Assembly: GCF_932526225.1 (NCBI RefSeq)
Contig: NC_064046.1
Location: 15,947,408-16,011,407, forward strand
Direction: 5' to 3'
Length of the DNA: 64,000 nt
Source of the DNA: Nematostella vectensis
Taxonomy: Eukaryota; Cnidaria; Anthozoa; Actiniaria; Edwardsiidae
Positions 51,847-64,000 of this stretch are shown piece after piece. Below the pieces are notes generated by a model. It made no database searches. It had not been told where the DNA came from and saw only the letters and a list, made by a program, of their open reading frames with translations. How positions within the stretch are numbered: position 1 is the first letter of the stretch; the number at the start of each line of letters is the position of its first letter. A program made the translations under genes and the position numbers.

Positions 51847-54800
51847 TTGTTTTACGAGTGTAACCTCCAAAAGGTTACAATCGATAATTTTTTTTCCGAA
51901 TGTAAATTCCAAAATGTAACATTAGGAAAAATAAAACAGTATACTCGGAAAAAAAGGTATATCAATCTATTGAGCGCTATGCTCTATGTTAGAATCTACT
52001 TAATGAAGTTATCCAAGGAATCTAGTTAGTTCTTGTGTGCATAAAATATGTACAGGATCCTGAACAAAGCATGAGCACATCAAAGATGAGCACATCAAAA
52101 ATGTCCCTATACCTTCTTTTTATGTCATGACACACCAAGAACAGTATAATTAAATATCGATATTTAAAGAAAAAAATAAAGAAAAAAAAAATAGGCTATC
52201 AGCGTGAATCGAACCCGGGTCGCTGCGTTAGTAGTCAAGTGCCCGCAACGAAAGACTAACGTGGCATTGCTGAAGTGAATTGTAATGAAAATTACTTTTA
52301 ATACTATTGGTATCGTAAACTATCCCAAGCAAAGTCACCATCGAACTGGAGGTTACATTCGGGAAAAGCTTTAGGGTTACATTCGGGAATTTGTACAATC
52401 GATAATTTTTTTCCGAATGTAAATTCCAAAAAGTAACATTAGGAAAAATAAAACAGTATACTCGGAAAAAAAGGTATATCAATCTATCGAGCGCTATGCT
52501 CTATGTTAGAATCTACTTAATCAAGTTATCCAAGGAATCTAGTTAGTTCTTGTGTGCATAAAATATGTACAGGATCCTGAACAAAGCATGAGCACATCAA
52601 AGATGCTGAGAGTACATAAAAATGTCCCTATACCTTCTTTTTATGTCATGACACAACAAGAACAGTATAATTAAGTATCGATATTTAAAAAAAAAATAAA
52701 GAAAAAAAATAGGCTATCAGCGGGAATCGAACCCGGGTCGCTGCATTAGTAGTCAAGTGCCCGCAACGAAAGACTAACGTGGCATTGCTGAAGGGAATTG
52801 TAATGAAAATTACTTTTAATACTAATGGTATCGTAAACTATCCAAGCAAAGTCACCATCGGACTGGAGGTTACATTCGGAAAAAGCTTCAGGGTTACATT
52901 CGGTAATTTGTTTTACGACTGTATCCTCCAAAAGGTTACAATCGATAATTTTTTTTCCGAATGTAAATTCCAAAAAGTAACATTAGGAAAAATAAAACCG
53001 TATACTCGGAAAAAAAGGTATATCAATCTATCGAGGGCTATGATCTATGTTAGAATCTACTTAATCAAGTTATACAAGGAATCTAGTTAGTTCTTGTGTG
53101 CATAAAATATGTACAGGATCCTGAACAAAGCATGAGCACATCAAAGATGCTGAGAGTACATAAAAATGTCCCTATACCTTCTTTTTATTTCATGACACAC
53201 CAAGAACAGTATAATTAAGTATCGATATTTAAAAAAAAATAAAGAAAAAAAAATATGCTATCAGCGGGAATCGAACCCGGGTCGCTGCGTTAGTAGTCAA
53301 GTGCCCGCAACGAAAGACTAACGTGGCATTGCTGAAGCGAATTGTAATGAAAATTACTTTTAATACTAATGGTATCGTAAACTATCCCAAGCAAAGTCAC
53401 CATCGGACTGTAGGTTACATTCGGGAAAAGCTTCAGGGTTACATTCGGGAATTTGTTTTACGAGTGTAACCTCCAAAAGGTTACAATCGATAATTTTTTT
53501 TCCGAATGTAAATTCCAAATAGTAACATTAGGAAAAATAAAACAGTATACTCGGAAAAAAAGGTATATCAATCTATCGAGCGCTATGCTCTATGTTAGAA
53601 TCTACTTAATGAAGTTATCCAAGGAATCTAGTTAGTTCTTGTGTGCATAAAATATGTACAGGATCCTGAACAAAGCATGAGCACATCAAAGATGCTGAGA
53701 GTACATAAAAATGTCCCTATACATTCTTTTTATGTCATGACACACCAAGAACAGTATAATTAAGTATCGATATTTAAAAAAAAATAAAGAAAAAAAAATA
53801 GGCTATCAGCGGGAATCGAACCCGGGTCGCTGCGTTAGTAGTCAAGTGCCCGCAACGAAAGACTAATGTGGCATTGCTGAAGGGAATTGTAATGAAAATT
53901 ACTTTTAATACTATTGGTATCGTAAACTATCCCAAGCAAAGTCACCATCGGACTGGAGGTTACATTCGGGAAAAGCTTTAGGGTTACATTCGGGAATTTG
54001 TTTTTACGAGTGTATCCTCCAAAAGGTTAGAATAGATAATTTTTTTCCGAATGTAAATTCCAAAAAGTAACATTAGGAAAAATAAAACAGTATACTCGGA
54101 AAAAAAGGTATATCAATCTATCGAGCGCTATGCTCTATGTTAGAATCTACTTAATGAAGTTATTCAAGGAATCTAGTTAGTTCTTGTGTGCATAAAATAT
54201 GTACAGGATCCTGAACAAAGCATGAGCACATCAAAGATGCTGAGAGTACATAAAAATGTCCCTATACCTTCTTTTTATGTCATGACACAACAAGAACAGT
54301 ATAATTAAGTATCGATATTTAAAAAAAAAATAAAGAAAAAAAAAAGGCTATCAGCGGGAATCGAACCCGGGTCGCTGCATTAGTAGTCAAGTGCCCGCAA
54401 CGAAAGACTAACGTGGCATTGCTGAAGGGAATTGTAATGAAAATTACTTTTAATACTATTGGTATCGTAAACTATCCCAAGCAAAGTCACCATCGGACTG
54501 GAGGTTACATTCGGAAAAAGCTTCAGGGTTACATTCGGTAATTTGTTTTACGACTGTATCCTCCAAAAGGTTACAATCGATAATTTTTTTCCGAATGTAA
54601 TTTCCATAAAGTAACATTAGTAAAAATAAAACAGTATACTCGGAAAAAAAAGGTATATAAATCTATCGAGCGCTATGCTCTATGTTAGAATCTACTTAAT
54701 AAAGTTATCCAAGGAATCTAGTTAGTTCTTGTGTGCATAAAATATGTACAGGATCCTGAACAAAGCATGAGCACATCAAAGATGCTTAGAGTACATAAAA

Positions 54801-56722
54801 ATGTCCCTATACCTTCTTTTTATGTCATGACACACCAAGAACAGTATAATTAAGTATCGATATTTAAAAAAAAAAAAAGAAAAAAAAATAGGCTATCAGC
54901 GGGAATCGAACCCGGGTCGCTGCATTCGTAGTCAAGTGCCCGCAACGAAAAACTAACGTGGCATTGCTGATGGGAATTGTAATGAAAATTACTTTTAATA
55001 CTATTGGTATCGTAAACTATCCAAGCAAAGTCACCATCGGACTGGAGGTTACATTCGGAAAAAGCTTCAGGGTTACATTCGGTAATTTGTTTTACGACTG
55101 TATCCTCCAAAAGGTTACAATCGATAATTTTTTTTCCGAATGTAAATTCCAAAAAGTAACATTAGGAAAAATAAAACAGTATACTCGGAAAAAAAGGTAT
55201 ATCAATCTATCGAGGGCTATGATCTATGTTAGAATCTACTTAATCAAGTTATACAAGGAATCTAGTTAGTTCTTGTGTGCATAAAATATGTACAGGATCC
55301 TGAACAAAGCATGAGCACATCAAAGATGCTGAGAGTACATAAAAATGTCCCTATACCTTCTTTTTATTTCATGACACACCAAGAACAGTATAATTAAGTA
55401 TCGATATTTAAAAAAAAATAAGGAAAAAAAAATATGCTATCAGCGGGAATCGAACCCGGGTAGCTGCGTTAGTAGTCAAGTGCCCGCAACGAAAGACTAA
55501 CGTGGCATTGCTGAAGCGAATTGTAATGAAAATTACTTTTAATACTAATGGTATCGTAAACTATCCCAAGCAAAGTCACCATCGGACTGTAGGTTACATT
55601 CGGGAAAAGCTTCAGGGTTACATTCCGTAATTTGTTTTACGACTGTAACCTCCAAAAGGTTACAATCGATAATTTTTTTTCCGAATGTAAATTCCAAAAA
55701 GTAACATTAGGAAAAATAAAACAGTATACTCGGAAAAAAAGGTATATCAATCTATCGAGCGCTATGCTCTATGTTAGAATCTACTTAATCAAGTTATCCA
55801 AGGAATCTAGTTAGTTCTTGTGTGCATAAAATATGTACAGGATCCTGAACAAAGCATGAGCACATCAAAGATGCTGAGAGTACATAAAAATGTCCCTATA
55901 CCTTCTTTTTATGTCATGACACACCAAGAACAGTATAATTAAGTATCGATATTTAAAAAAAAAAATAAAGAAAAAAAATATGCTATCAGCGGGAATCGAA
56001 CCCGGGTCGCTGCGTTAGTAGTCAAGTGCCCGCAACGAAATACTAACGTGGCATTGCTGAAGCGAATTGTAATGAAAATTACTTTTAATACTAATGGTAT
56101 CGTAAACTATCCCAAGCAAAGTCACCATCGGACTGTAGGTTACATTCGGGAAAAGCTTCAGGGTTACATTCGTGAATTTGTTTTACGAGTGTAACCTCCA
56201 AAAGGTTACAATCGATAATTTTTTTTCCGAATGTAAATTCCAAATAGTAACATTAGGAAAAATAAAACAGTATACTCGGAAAAAAAGGTATATCAATCTA
56301 TCGAGGGCTATGATCTATGTTAGAATCTACTTAATCAAGTTATACAAGGAATCTAGTTAGTTCTTGTGTGCATAAAATATGTACAGGATCCTGAACAAAG
56401 CATGAGCACATCAAAGATGCTGAGAGTACATAAAAATGTCCCTATACCTTCTTTTTATTTCATGACACACCAAGAACAGTATAATTAAGTATCGATATTT
56501 AAAAAAAAATAAAGAAAAAAAAATATGCTATCAGCGGGAATCGAACCCGGGTCGCTGCGTTAGTAGTCAAGTGCCCGCAACGAAAGACTAATGTGGCATT
56601 GCTGAAGGGAATTGTAATGAAAATTACTTTTAATACTATTGGTATCGTAAACTATCCCAAGCAAAGTCACCATCGGACTGGAGGTTACATTCGGGAAAAG
56701 CTTTAGGGTTACATTCGGGAAT
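51847..56722 (+). repeat. Higher-order repeat D, copy 2 (9 monomers)
   Basis: m96-m104 follow m87-m95 at 4,855-4,856 bp. m102 (55087) has been replaced by an m89/m98-type monomer. m104 joins an m95-type head to an m98-type tail (GGCTATGATC, ATACAAGG, TTTATTTCATG), so at least one exchange occurred inside this monomer. Confidence 0.85.
52387..52406 (+). other. Same hairpin deletion, HOR D copy 2
   Basis: Counterpart of the deletion at 47531. The unit 52391-52907 is again 517 bp. Confidence 0.85.
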
Positions 56723-59453
56723 TTGTTTTTACGAGTGTATCCTCCAAAAGGTTAGAATAGATAATTTTTTTTCCGAATGTAAATTCCAAAAAGTAACATT
56801 AGGAAAAATAAAACAGTATACTCGGAAAAAAAGGTATATCAATCTATCGAGCGCTATGCTCTATGTTAGAATCTACTTAATGAAGTTATTCAAGGAATCT
56901 AGTTAGTTCTTGTGTGCATAAAATATGTACAGGATCCTGAACAAAGCATGAGCACATCAAAGATGCTGAGAGTACATAAAAATGTCCCTATACCTTCTTT
57001 TTATGTCATGACACAACAAGAACAGTATAATTAAGTATCGATATTTAAAAAAAAAATAAAGAAAAAAAATAGGCTATCAGCGGGAATCGAACCCGGGTCG
57101 CTGCATTAGTAGTCAAGTGCCCGCAACGAAAGACTAACGTGGCATTGCTGAAGGGAATTGTAATGAAAATTACTTTTAATACTATTGGTATCGTAAACTA
57201 TCCCAAGCAAAGTCACCATCGGACTGGAGGTTACATTCGGAAAAAGCTTCAGGGTTACATTCGGTAATTTGTTTTACGACTGTATCCTCCAAAAGGTTAC
57301 AATCGATAATTTTTTTCCGAATGTAATTTCCATAAAGTAACATTAGTAAAAATAAAACAGTATACTCGGAAAAAAAAGGTATATAAATCTATCGAGCGCT
57401 ATGCTCTATGTTAGAATCTACTTAATAAAGTTATCCAAGGAATCTAGTTAGTTCTTGTGTGCATAAAATATGTACAGGATCCTGAACAAAGCATGAGCAC
57501 ATCAAAGATGCTGAGAGTACATAAAAATGTCCCTATACCTTCTTTTTATGTCATGACACACCAAGAACAGTATAATTAAGTATCGATATTTAAAAAAAAA
57601 AAAAAGAAAAAAAAATAGGCTATCAGCGGGAATCGAACCCGGGTCGCTGCATTCGTAGTCAAGTGCCCGCAACGAAAAACTAACGTGGCATTGCTGATGG
57701 GAATTGTAATGAAAATTACTTTTAATACTATTGATATCGTAAACTGTCCCAAGCAAAGTCACCATCAGACTGCAGGTTACATTCGGAAAAAGCTTCAGGG
57801 TTACATTCGGGAATTTGTTTTACAAGTGTAACCTCCAAAAGGTTACAATCTAAAATTTTTTTTCCGAATGTAAATTCCAAAAAGTAACATTAGGAAAAAT
57901 AAAACAGTATACTCGGAAAAAAAGGTATATCAATCTATCGAGGGCTATGATCTATGTTAGAATCTACTTAATCAAGTTATCCAAGGAATCTAGTTAGTTC
58001 TTGTGTGCATAAAATATGTACAGGATCCTAAACAAAGCATGAGCACATCAAAGATGCTGAGAGTACATAAAAATGTCCCTATACCTTCTTTTTATGTCAT
58101 GACACACCAAGAACAGTATAATTAAGTATCGATATTTAAAAAAAAATAAAGAAAAAAAAATATGCTATCAGCGGGAATCGAACCCGGGTAGCTGCGTTAG
58201 TAGTCAAGTGCCCGCAACGAAAGACTAACGTGGCATTGCTGAAGCGAATTGTAATGAAAATTACTTTTAATACTAATGGTATCGTAAACTATCCCAAGCA
58301 AAGTCACCATCGGACTGTAGGTTACATTCGGGAAAAGCTTCAGGGTTACATTCGGGAATTTGTTTTACGAGTGTAACCTCCAAAAGGTTACAATCGATAA
58401 TTTTTTTTCCGAATGTAAATTCCAAATAGTAACATTAGGAAAAATAAAACAGTATACTCGGAAAAAAAGGTATATCAATCTATCGAGCGCTATGCTCTAT
58501 GTTAGAATCTACTTAATGAAGTTATCAAAGGAATCTAGTTAGTTCTTGTGTGCATAAAATATGTACAGGATCCTGAACAAAGCATGAGCACATCAAAGAT
58601 GCTGAGAGTACATAAAAATGTCCCTATACCTTCTTTTTATGTCATGACACACCAAGAACAGTATAATTAAGTATCGATATTTAAAAAAAAAAATAAAGAA
58701 AAAAAATATGCTATCAGCGGGAATCGAACCCGGGTCGCTGCGTTAGTAGTCAAGTGCCCGCAACGAAATACTAAAGTGGCATTGCTGAAGCGAATTGTAA
58801 TGAAAATTACTTTTAATACTAATGGTATCGTAAACTATCCCAAGCAAAGTCACCATCGGACTGTAGGTTACATTCGGGAAAAGCTTCAGGGTTACATTCG
58901 TGAATTTGTTTTACGAGTGTAACCTCCAAAAGGTTACAATCGATAATTTTTTTTCCGAATGTAAATTCCAAATAGTAACATTAGGAAAAATAAAAGAGTA
59001 TACTCGGAAAAAAAGGTATATCAATCTATCGAGCGCTATGCTCTATGTTAGAATCTACTTAATGAAGTTATCCAAGGAATCTAGTTAGTTCTTGTGTGAA
59101 TAAAATATGTACAGGATCCTGAACAAAGCATGAGCACATCAAAGATGCTGAGAGTACATAAAAATGTCCCTATACCTTCTTTTTATGTCATGACACACCA
59201 AGAACAGTATAATTAAGTATCGATATTTAAAAAAAAAAATAAAGAAAAAAAAAATATGCTATCAGCGGGAATCGAACCCGGGTCGCTGCGTTAGTAGTCA
59301 AGTGCCCGCAACGAAAGACTAACGTGGCATTGCTGAAGCGAATTGTAATGAAAATTACTTTTAATACTATTGGTATCGTAAACTATCCCAAGCAAAGTCA
59401 CCATCGGACTGGAGGTTACATTCGGGAAAAGCTTTAGGGTTACATTCGGGAAT
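56723..59453 (+). repeat. Higher-order repeat D, copy 3 (partial, 5 monomers)
   Basis: m105-m109 match m91-m95 of copy 1 at 7,580-7,605 bp (14 monomers), including the TTAGAATAGATAA monomer, AAATTTCCATAAAG-type changes and the ACTGTCCCAAGC/ATCAGACTGCAGG linker ahead of m107 and m93. So m107 keeps the original m93 type, and it is copy 2 that was overwritten at m102. Confidence 0.8.
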
Positions 59454-62400
59454 ATGTTTTTACGAGTGTATCCTCCAAAAGGTTAGAATAGATAATTTTT
59501 TTCCGAATGTAAATTCCAAAAAGTAACATTAGGAAAAATAAAACAGTATACTCGGAAAAAAAAGTATATCAATCTATCGAGCGCTATGCTCTATGTTAGA
59601 ATCTACTTAATGAAGTTATCCAAGGAATCTAGTTAGTTCTTGTGTGCATAAAATATGTACAGGATCCTGAACAAAGCATGAGCACATCAAAGATGCTGAG
59701 AGTACATAAAAATGTCCCTATACCTTCTTTTTATGTCATGACACACCAAGAACAGTATAATTAAGTATCGATATTTTAAAAAAAAAATAAAGAAAAAAAA
59801 TATGCTATCAGCGGGAATCGAACCCGGGTAGCTGCGTTAGTAGTCAAGTGCCCGCAACGAAAGACTAACGTGGCATTGCTGAAGCGAATTGTAATGAAAA
59901 TTACTTTTAATACTAATGGTATCGTAAACTATCCCAAGCAAAGTCACCATCGGACTGTAGGTTACATTCATGAAAAGCTTCAGGGTTACATTCGTGAATT
60001 TGTTTTACGAGTGTAACCTCCAAAAGGTTACAATCGATAATTTTTTTCCCGAATGTAAATTCCAAATAGTAACATTAGGAAAAATAAAACAGTATACTCG
60101 GAAAAAAAGGTATATCAATCTATCGAGCGCTATGCTCTATGTTAGAATCTACTTAATGAAGTTATCCAAGGAATCTAGTTAGTTCTTGTGTGCATAAAAT
60201 ATGTACAGGATCCTGAACAAAGCATGAGCACATCAAAGATGCTGAGAGTACATAAAAATGTCCCTATACCTTCTTTTTATGTCATGACACACCAAGAACA
60301 GTATAATTAAGTATCGATATTTAAAAAAAAAATAAAGAAAAAAAATATGCTATCAGCGGGAATCGAACCCGGGTCGCTGCGTTAGTAGTCAAGTTCCCGC
60401 AACAAAAGACTAACGTGGCATTGCTGAAGCGAATTGTAATGAAAATTACTTTTAATACTAATGGTATCGTAAACTATCCCAAGCAAAGTCACCATCGGAC
60501 TGGAGGTTACATTCGGGAAAAGCTTCAGGGTTACATTCGTGAATTTGTTTTAAGAGTGTAACCTCCAAAAGGTTACAATCGATAATTTTTTTTCCGAATG
60601 TAAATTCCAAATAGTAACATTCAGAAAAATAAAACAGTATACTCGGAAAAAAAAGTATATCAATCTATCGAGCGCTATGCTCTATGTTAGAATCTACTTA
60701 ATGAAGTTATCCAAGGAATCTAGTTAGTTCTTGTGTGCATAAAATATGTACAGGATCCTGAACAAAGCATGAGCACATCAAAGATGCTGAGAGTACATAA
60801 ATATGTCGCTATACCTTCTTTTTATGTCATGACACACCAAGAACAGTATAATTAAGTATCGATATTTAAAAAAAAATAAAGAAAAAAAAAATAGGCTATC
60901 AGCGGGAATCGAACCCGGGTCGCTGCGTTAGTAGTCAAGTGCCCGCAACGAAAGACTAATGTGGCATTGCTGAAGGGAATTGTAATGAAAATTACTTTTA
61001 ATACTATTGGTATCGTAAACTATCCCAAGCAAAGTCACCATCGGACTGGAGGTTACATTCGGGAAAAGCTTTAGGGTTACATTCGGGAATTTGTTTTACG
61101 AGTGTATCCTCCAAAAGGTTAGAAGAGATAATTTTTTTCCGAATGTAAATTCCAAAAAGTAACATTAGGAAAAATAAAACAGTATACTCGGAAAAAAAGG
61201 TATATCAATCTATCGAGCGCTATGCTCTATGTTAGAATCTACTTAATGAAGTTATCCAAGGAATCTAGTTAGTTCTTGTGTGCATAAAATATGTACAGGA
61301 TCCTGAACAAAGCATGAGCACATCAAAGATGCTGAGAGTACATAAAAATGTTCCTATACCTTCTTTTTATGTCATGACACACCAAGAACAGTATAATTAA
61401 GTATCGATATTTTTAAAAAAAAAATAAAGAAAAAAAAAAAGGCTATCAGCGAGAATCGAACCCGGGTCGCTGCGTTAGTAGTCAAGTGCCCGCAACGAAA
61501 GACTAACGTGGCATTGCTGAAGGGAATTGTAACGAAAATTACTTTTAATACTATTGGTATCGTAAACTATCCCAAGCAAAGTCACCATCGGACTGTAGGT
61601 TACATTCGGGAAAAGCTTCAGGGTTACATTCGGAAATTTGTTTTACGAGAGTAACCTCCAAAAGGTTACAATCGATAATTTTTTTTCCGAATGTAAATTC
61701 CAAAAAGTAACATTACGAAAAATAAAACAGTATACTCGGAAAAAAGGTATATCAATCTATTGAGCGTTATGCTCTATGTTAGAATCTACTTAATCAAGTT
61801 ATCCAAGGAATCTAGTTAGTTCTTGTGTGCATAAAATATGTACAGGATCCTGAACAAAGCATGAGCACATCAAAGATGCTGAGAGTACATAAAAATGTTC
61901 CTATACCTTCTTTTAATGTCATGACACTCCAAGAACAGTATAATTAAGTATCGATATTTAAAAAATAAAAAATTAAGAAAAAAAAAGGCTATAAGCGGGA
62001 ATCGAACCCGGGTAGCTGCGTTAGTAGTCAAGTGCCCGCAACGAAAGACTAACGTGGCATTGCTGAAGGGAATTGTAATGAAAATTACTTTTAATACTAT
62101 TGGTATCGTAAACTATCCCAAGCAAAGTCACCATCGGACTGGAGGTTACATTCGGGAAAAGCTTCAGGGTTACATTCGGTAATTTGTTTTACGAGTGTAT
62201 CCTCCAAAAGGTTAGAAGAGATAATTTTTTCCCGAATGTAAATTCCAAAAAGTAACATTAGGAAAAATAAAACAGTATACTCGGAAAAAAAGGTATATCA
62301 ATCTATCGAGCGCTATGCTCTATGTTAGAATCTACTTAATGAAGTTATCCAAGGAATCTAGTTAGTTCTTGTGTGCATAAAATATGTACAGGATCCTGAA

Positions 62401-64000
62401 CAAAGCATGAGCACATCAAAGATGCTGAGAGTACATAAAAATGTCCCTATACCTTCTTTTTATGTCATGACACACCAAGAACAGTATAATTAAGTATCGA
62501 TATTTAAAAAAAATAAAGAAAAAAAAATAGGCTATCAGCGGGAATCGAACCCGGGTCGCTGCGTTAGTAGTCAAGTGCCCGCAACGAAAGACTACCGTGG
62601 CATTGCTGAAGGGAATTGTGATGAAAATTACTTTTAATACTATTGGTATCGTAAACTATCCCAAGCAAAGTCACCATCGGACTGGAGGTTACATTCGGGA
62701 AAAGCTTCAAGGTTACATTCGGGAATTTGTTTTACGAGTGTATCCTCCAAAAGGTTACAATCGATAATTTTTTCCATAAAGTAAATTCCAAAAAGTAACA
62801 TTAGGAAAAATAAAACAGTATACTCGGAAAAAAAGGTATATCAATCTATCGAGCGCTATGCTCTATGTTAGAATCTACTTAATGAAGTTATCCAAGGAAT
62901 CTAGTTAGTTCTTGTGTGCATAAAATATGTACAGGATCCTGAACAAAGCATGAGCACATCAAAGATGCTGAGAGTACATAAAAATGTCCCTATACCTTCT
63001 TTTTATGTCATGACACACCAAGAACAGTATAATTAAGTATCGATATTGAAAAAAAAAAAAATAAAGAAAAAAAATAGGCTATCAGCGGGAATCGAACCCG
63101 GGTCGCTGCGTTAGTAGTCAAGTGCCCGCAACGAAAGACTACCGTGGCATTGCTGAAGGGAATTGTGATAAAAATTACTTTTAATACTATTGGTATCGTA
63201 AACTATCCCAAGCAAAGTCACCATCGGACTGGAGGTTACATTCGAGAAAAGCTTCAAGGTTACATTCGGGAATTTGTTTTACGAGTGTATCCTCCAAAAG
63301 GTTACAATCGATATTTTTTTCCCTAATGTAAATTCCAAAAAGTAACATTAGGAAAAATAAAACAGTATACTCGGAAAAAAAGGTATATCAATCTATCGAG
63401 CGCTATGCTCTATGTTAGAATCTACTTAATCAAGTTATCCAAGGAATCTAGTTAGTTCTTGTGTGCATAAATTATGTACAGGATCCTGAACAAAGCATGA
63501 GCACATCAAAGATGCTGAGAGTACATAAAAATGTCCCTATACCTTCTTTTTATGTCATGACACACCAAGAACAGTATAATTAAGTATCGATATTTAAAAA
63601 AAAAAATAAAGAAAAAAAAAATAGGCTATCAGCGTGAATCGAACCCGGGTAGCTGCGTTGGTAGTCAAGTGCCCGCAACGAAAGACTAACGTGGCATTGC
63701 TGAAGAGAATTTTAACGAAAATTACTTTTAATACTATTGGTATCGTAAACTATCCCAAGCAAAGTCGCCATCGGACTGGAGGTTACATTCGGGAAAAGCT
63801 TCAGGGTTACATTCGGAAATTTGTTTTACGAGAGTAACCTCCAAAAGGTTACAATCGATAATTTTTTTTCCGAATGTAAATTCCAAAAAGTAACATTAGG
63901 AAAAATAAAACAGTATACTCGGAAAAAAAGGTATATCAATCTATCGAGCGTTATGCTCTATGTTAGAATCTACTTAATCAAGTTATCCAAGGAATCTAGT
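59454..64000 (+). repeat. Mixed tail of the array, no clear HOR
   Basis: m110-m118. m110 is m91-like, m111 and m112 are m109-like, m113 and m115 carry the GTATCCTCC/GGTTAGAAGAG variant also seen at 31704, m114 and m118 resemble m8/m63, and m116 and m117 share GCTTCAAGGTTAC and AATTGTGAT. The order matches no other stretch I could find. The last monomer is cut by the window end. Confidence 0.7.

Larger units (their letters stand above)
32..63821 (+). repeat. Register of monomer start points (landmark TTGTTTTACGA)
   Basis: Start of the landmark in successive monomers m1 to m118: 32, 579, 1124, 1670, 2218, 2763, 3310, 3857, 4405, 4951, 5498, 6042, 6588, 7136, 7681, 8228, 8772, 9322, 9867, 10414, 10960, 11505, 12051, 12597, 13146, 13693, 14238, 14787, 15333, 15875, 16418, 16966, 17511, 18062, 18611, 19151, 19698, 20242, 20793, 21337, 21878, 22421, 22970, 23516, 24061, 24607, 25150, 25693, 26236, 26784, 27332, 27879, 28427, 28973, 29516, 30064, 30613, 31158, 31704, 32250, 32799, 33346, 33892, 34439, 34986, 35530, 36078, 36627, 37174, 37716, 38261, 38810, 39351, 39897, 40443, 40989, 41536, 42081, 42626, 43171, 43719, 44268, 44808, 45356, 45901, 46451, 46991, 47535, 48052, 48597, 49143, 49688, 50234, 50779, 51301, 51847, 52391, 52908, 53453, 53998, 54543, 55087, 55632, 56178, 56723, 57269, 57815, 58360, 58906, 59454, 60000, 60545, 61091, 61638, 62184, 62727, 63274, 63821. 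The phase is arbitrary. A few landmarks are mutated (TTCGTTTTACG at 27879, ATGTTTTTACG at 59454) or truncated (47535, 52391). Hand-read positions may be off by a base or two. Confidence 0.9.
1..64000 (+). repeat. Satellite DNA array, about 546-bp monomer, about 117 copies
   Basis: Seen directly: the same sequence recurs about every 546 bp (range about 517-551) across the entire window, always in the same orientation, with no unique DNA between copies. Neighbouring copies differ by scattered substitutions, by length changes in A-runs and by a few small deletions. Almost every monomer carries one HindIII site (AAGCTT), one BamHI site (GGATCC), a CCCGGG site and two ATCGAT sites, so digestion should give a 546-bp ladder. 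Both ends of the window fall inside monomers, so the array continues on both sides. Inference: nuclear heterochromatic satellite of a eukaryote. I do not recognise it as a named satellite family. Confidence 0.98.

Noticed and set aside
1-64000. CRISPR array or other regularly spaced repeat system
   Set aside because: There are no short repeats separated by unique spacers. The whole unit repeats, and no cas-like genes are present.
1-64000. Bacterial or phage origin
   Set aside because: There are no coding genes in 64 kb, the DNA is AT-rich tandem satellite with HOR structure, and it carries a Pol III-type B box.

Overview
The whole window is one uninterrupted satellite DNA array. An AT-rich monomer of about 546 bp is repeated head to tail, always in the same orientation. 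I can place 118 successive occurrences of one landmark (TTGTTTTACGA or a close variant) from position 32 to 63821. That gives 117 intervals with a mean of about 545 bp. Neither array edge is reached, and I found no unique sequence, protein-coding gene, intact RNA gene, CRISPR array or autonomous mobile element. A tandem array this long and homogeneous, with nested higher-order periodicity and a tRNA-like segment in every unit, points to heterochromatin (pericentromeric, subtelomeric or similar) of a eukaryotic nuclear genome. The sequence does not tell me the taxon.

Each monomer has the same layout on the + strand. (1) A cluster of GGTTAC motifs: two direct copies of GGTTACATTCGGGAA 24 bp apart, a hairpin GTAACC-TCCAAAA-GGTTAC, and an inverted copy TTCCGAATGTAA. 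(2) An AT-rich body with a near-palindrome centred on a BamHI site (TGTACAGGATCCTGAACA). (3) A long A-rich tract. (4) A 72-nt segment which, read on the minus strand, aligns to a tRNA cloverleaf with an exact Pol III B box (GGTTCGATTCC), a plausible anticodon loop and a degenerate 5' half; the A-rich tract lies just downstream of it as a T-rich, terminator-like run. (5) About 80 bp leading back to the GGTTAC cluster.

Monomer variants are ordered into higher-order repeats (HORs). Block A (1 to about 13 kb): a 9-monomer unit of 4,919 bp, then an 11-monomer version of 6,009 bp, then a partial third copy. Block B (about 14 to 25.7 kb): monomers with CATAGGGCTGG, internally duplicated over 3 to 11 monomers and including recent single-monomer duplications. 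Block C (about 26 to 47 kb): offsets of 11, 13, 14 and 15 monomers, with a stretch at 41 to 44.8 kb that returns to block A types. Block D (about 47 to 59.5 kb): a 9-monomer unit of 4,856 bp, duplicated and then partly present a third time. A mixed tail runs to the end. Chimeric monomers, collapsed direct repeats and identical neighbouring monomers indicate turnover by unequal exchange, gene conversion and slippage.

The many 60-103 codon open frames are by-products of homogenisation: they start at TTG or GTG, recur once per monomer and resemble no protein I know. The features most worth following are the antisense tRNA-like B-box segment carried in more than 100 copies and the multi-level HOR structure.
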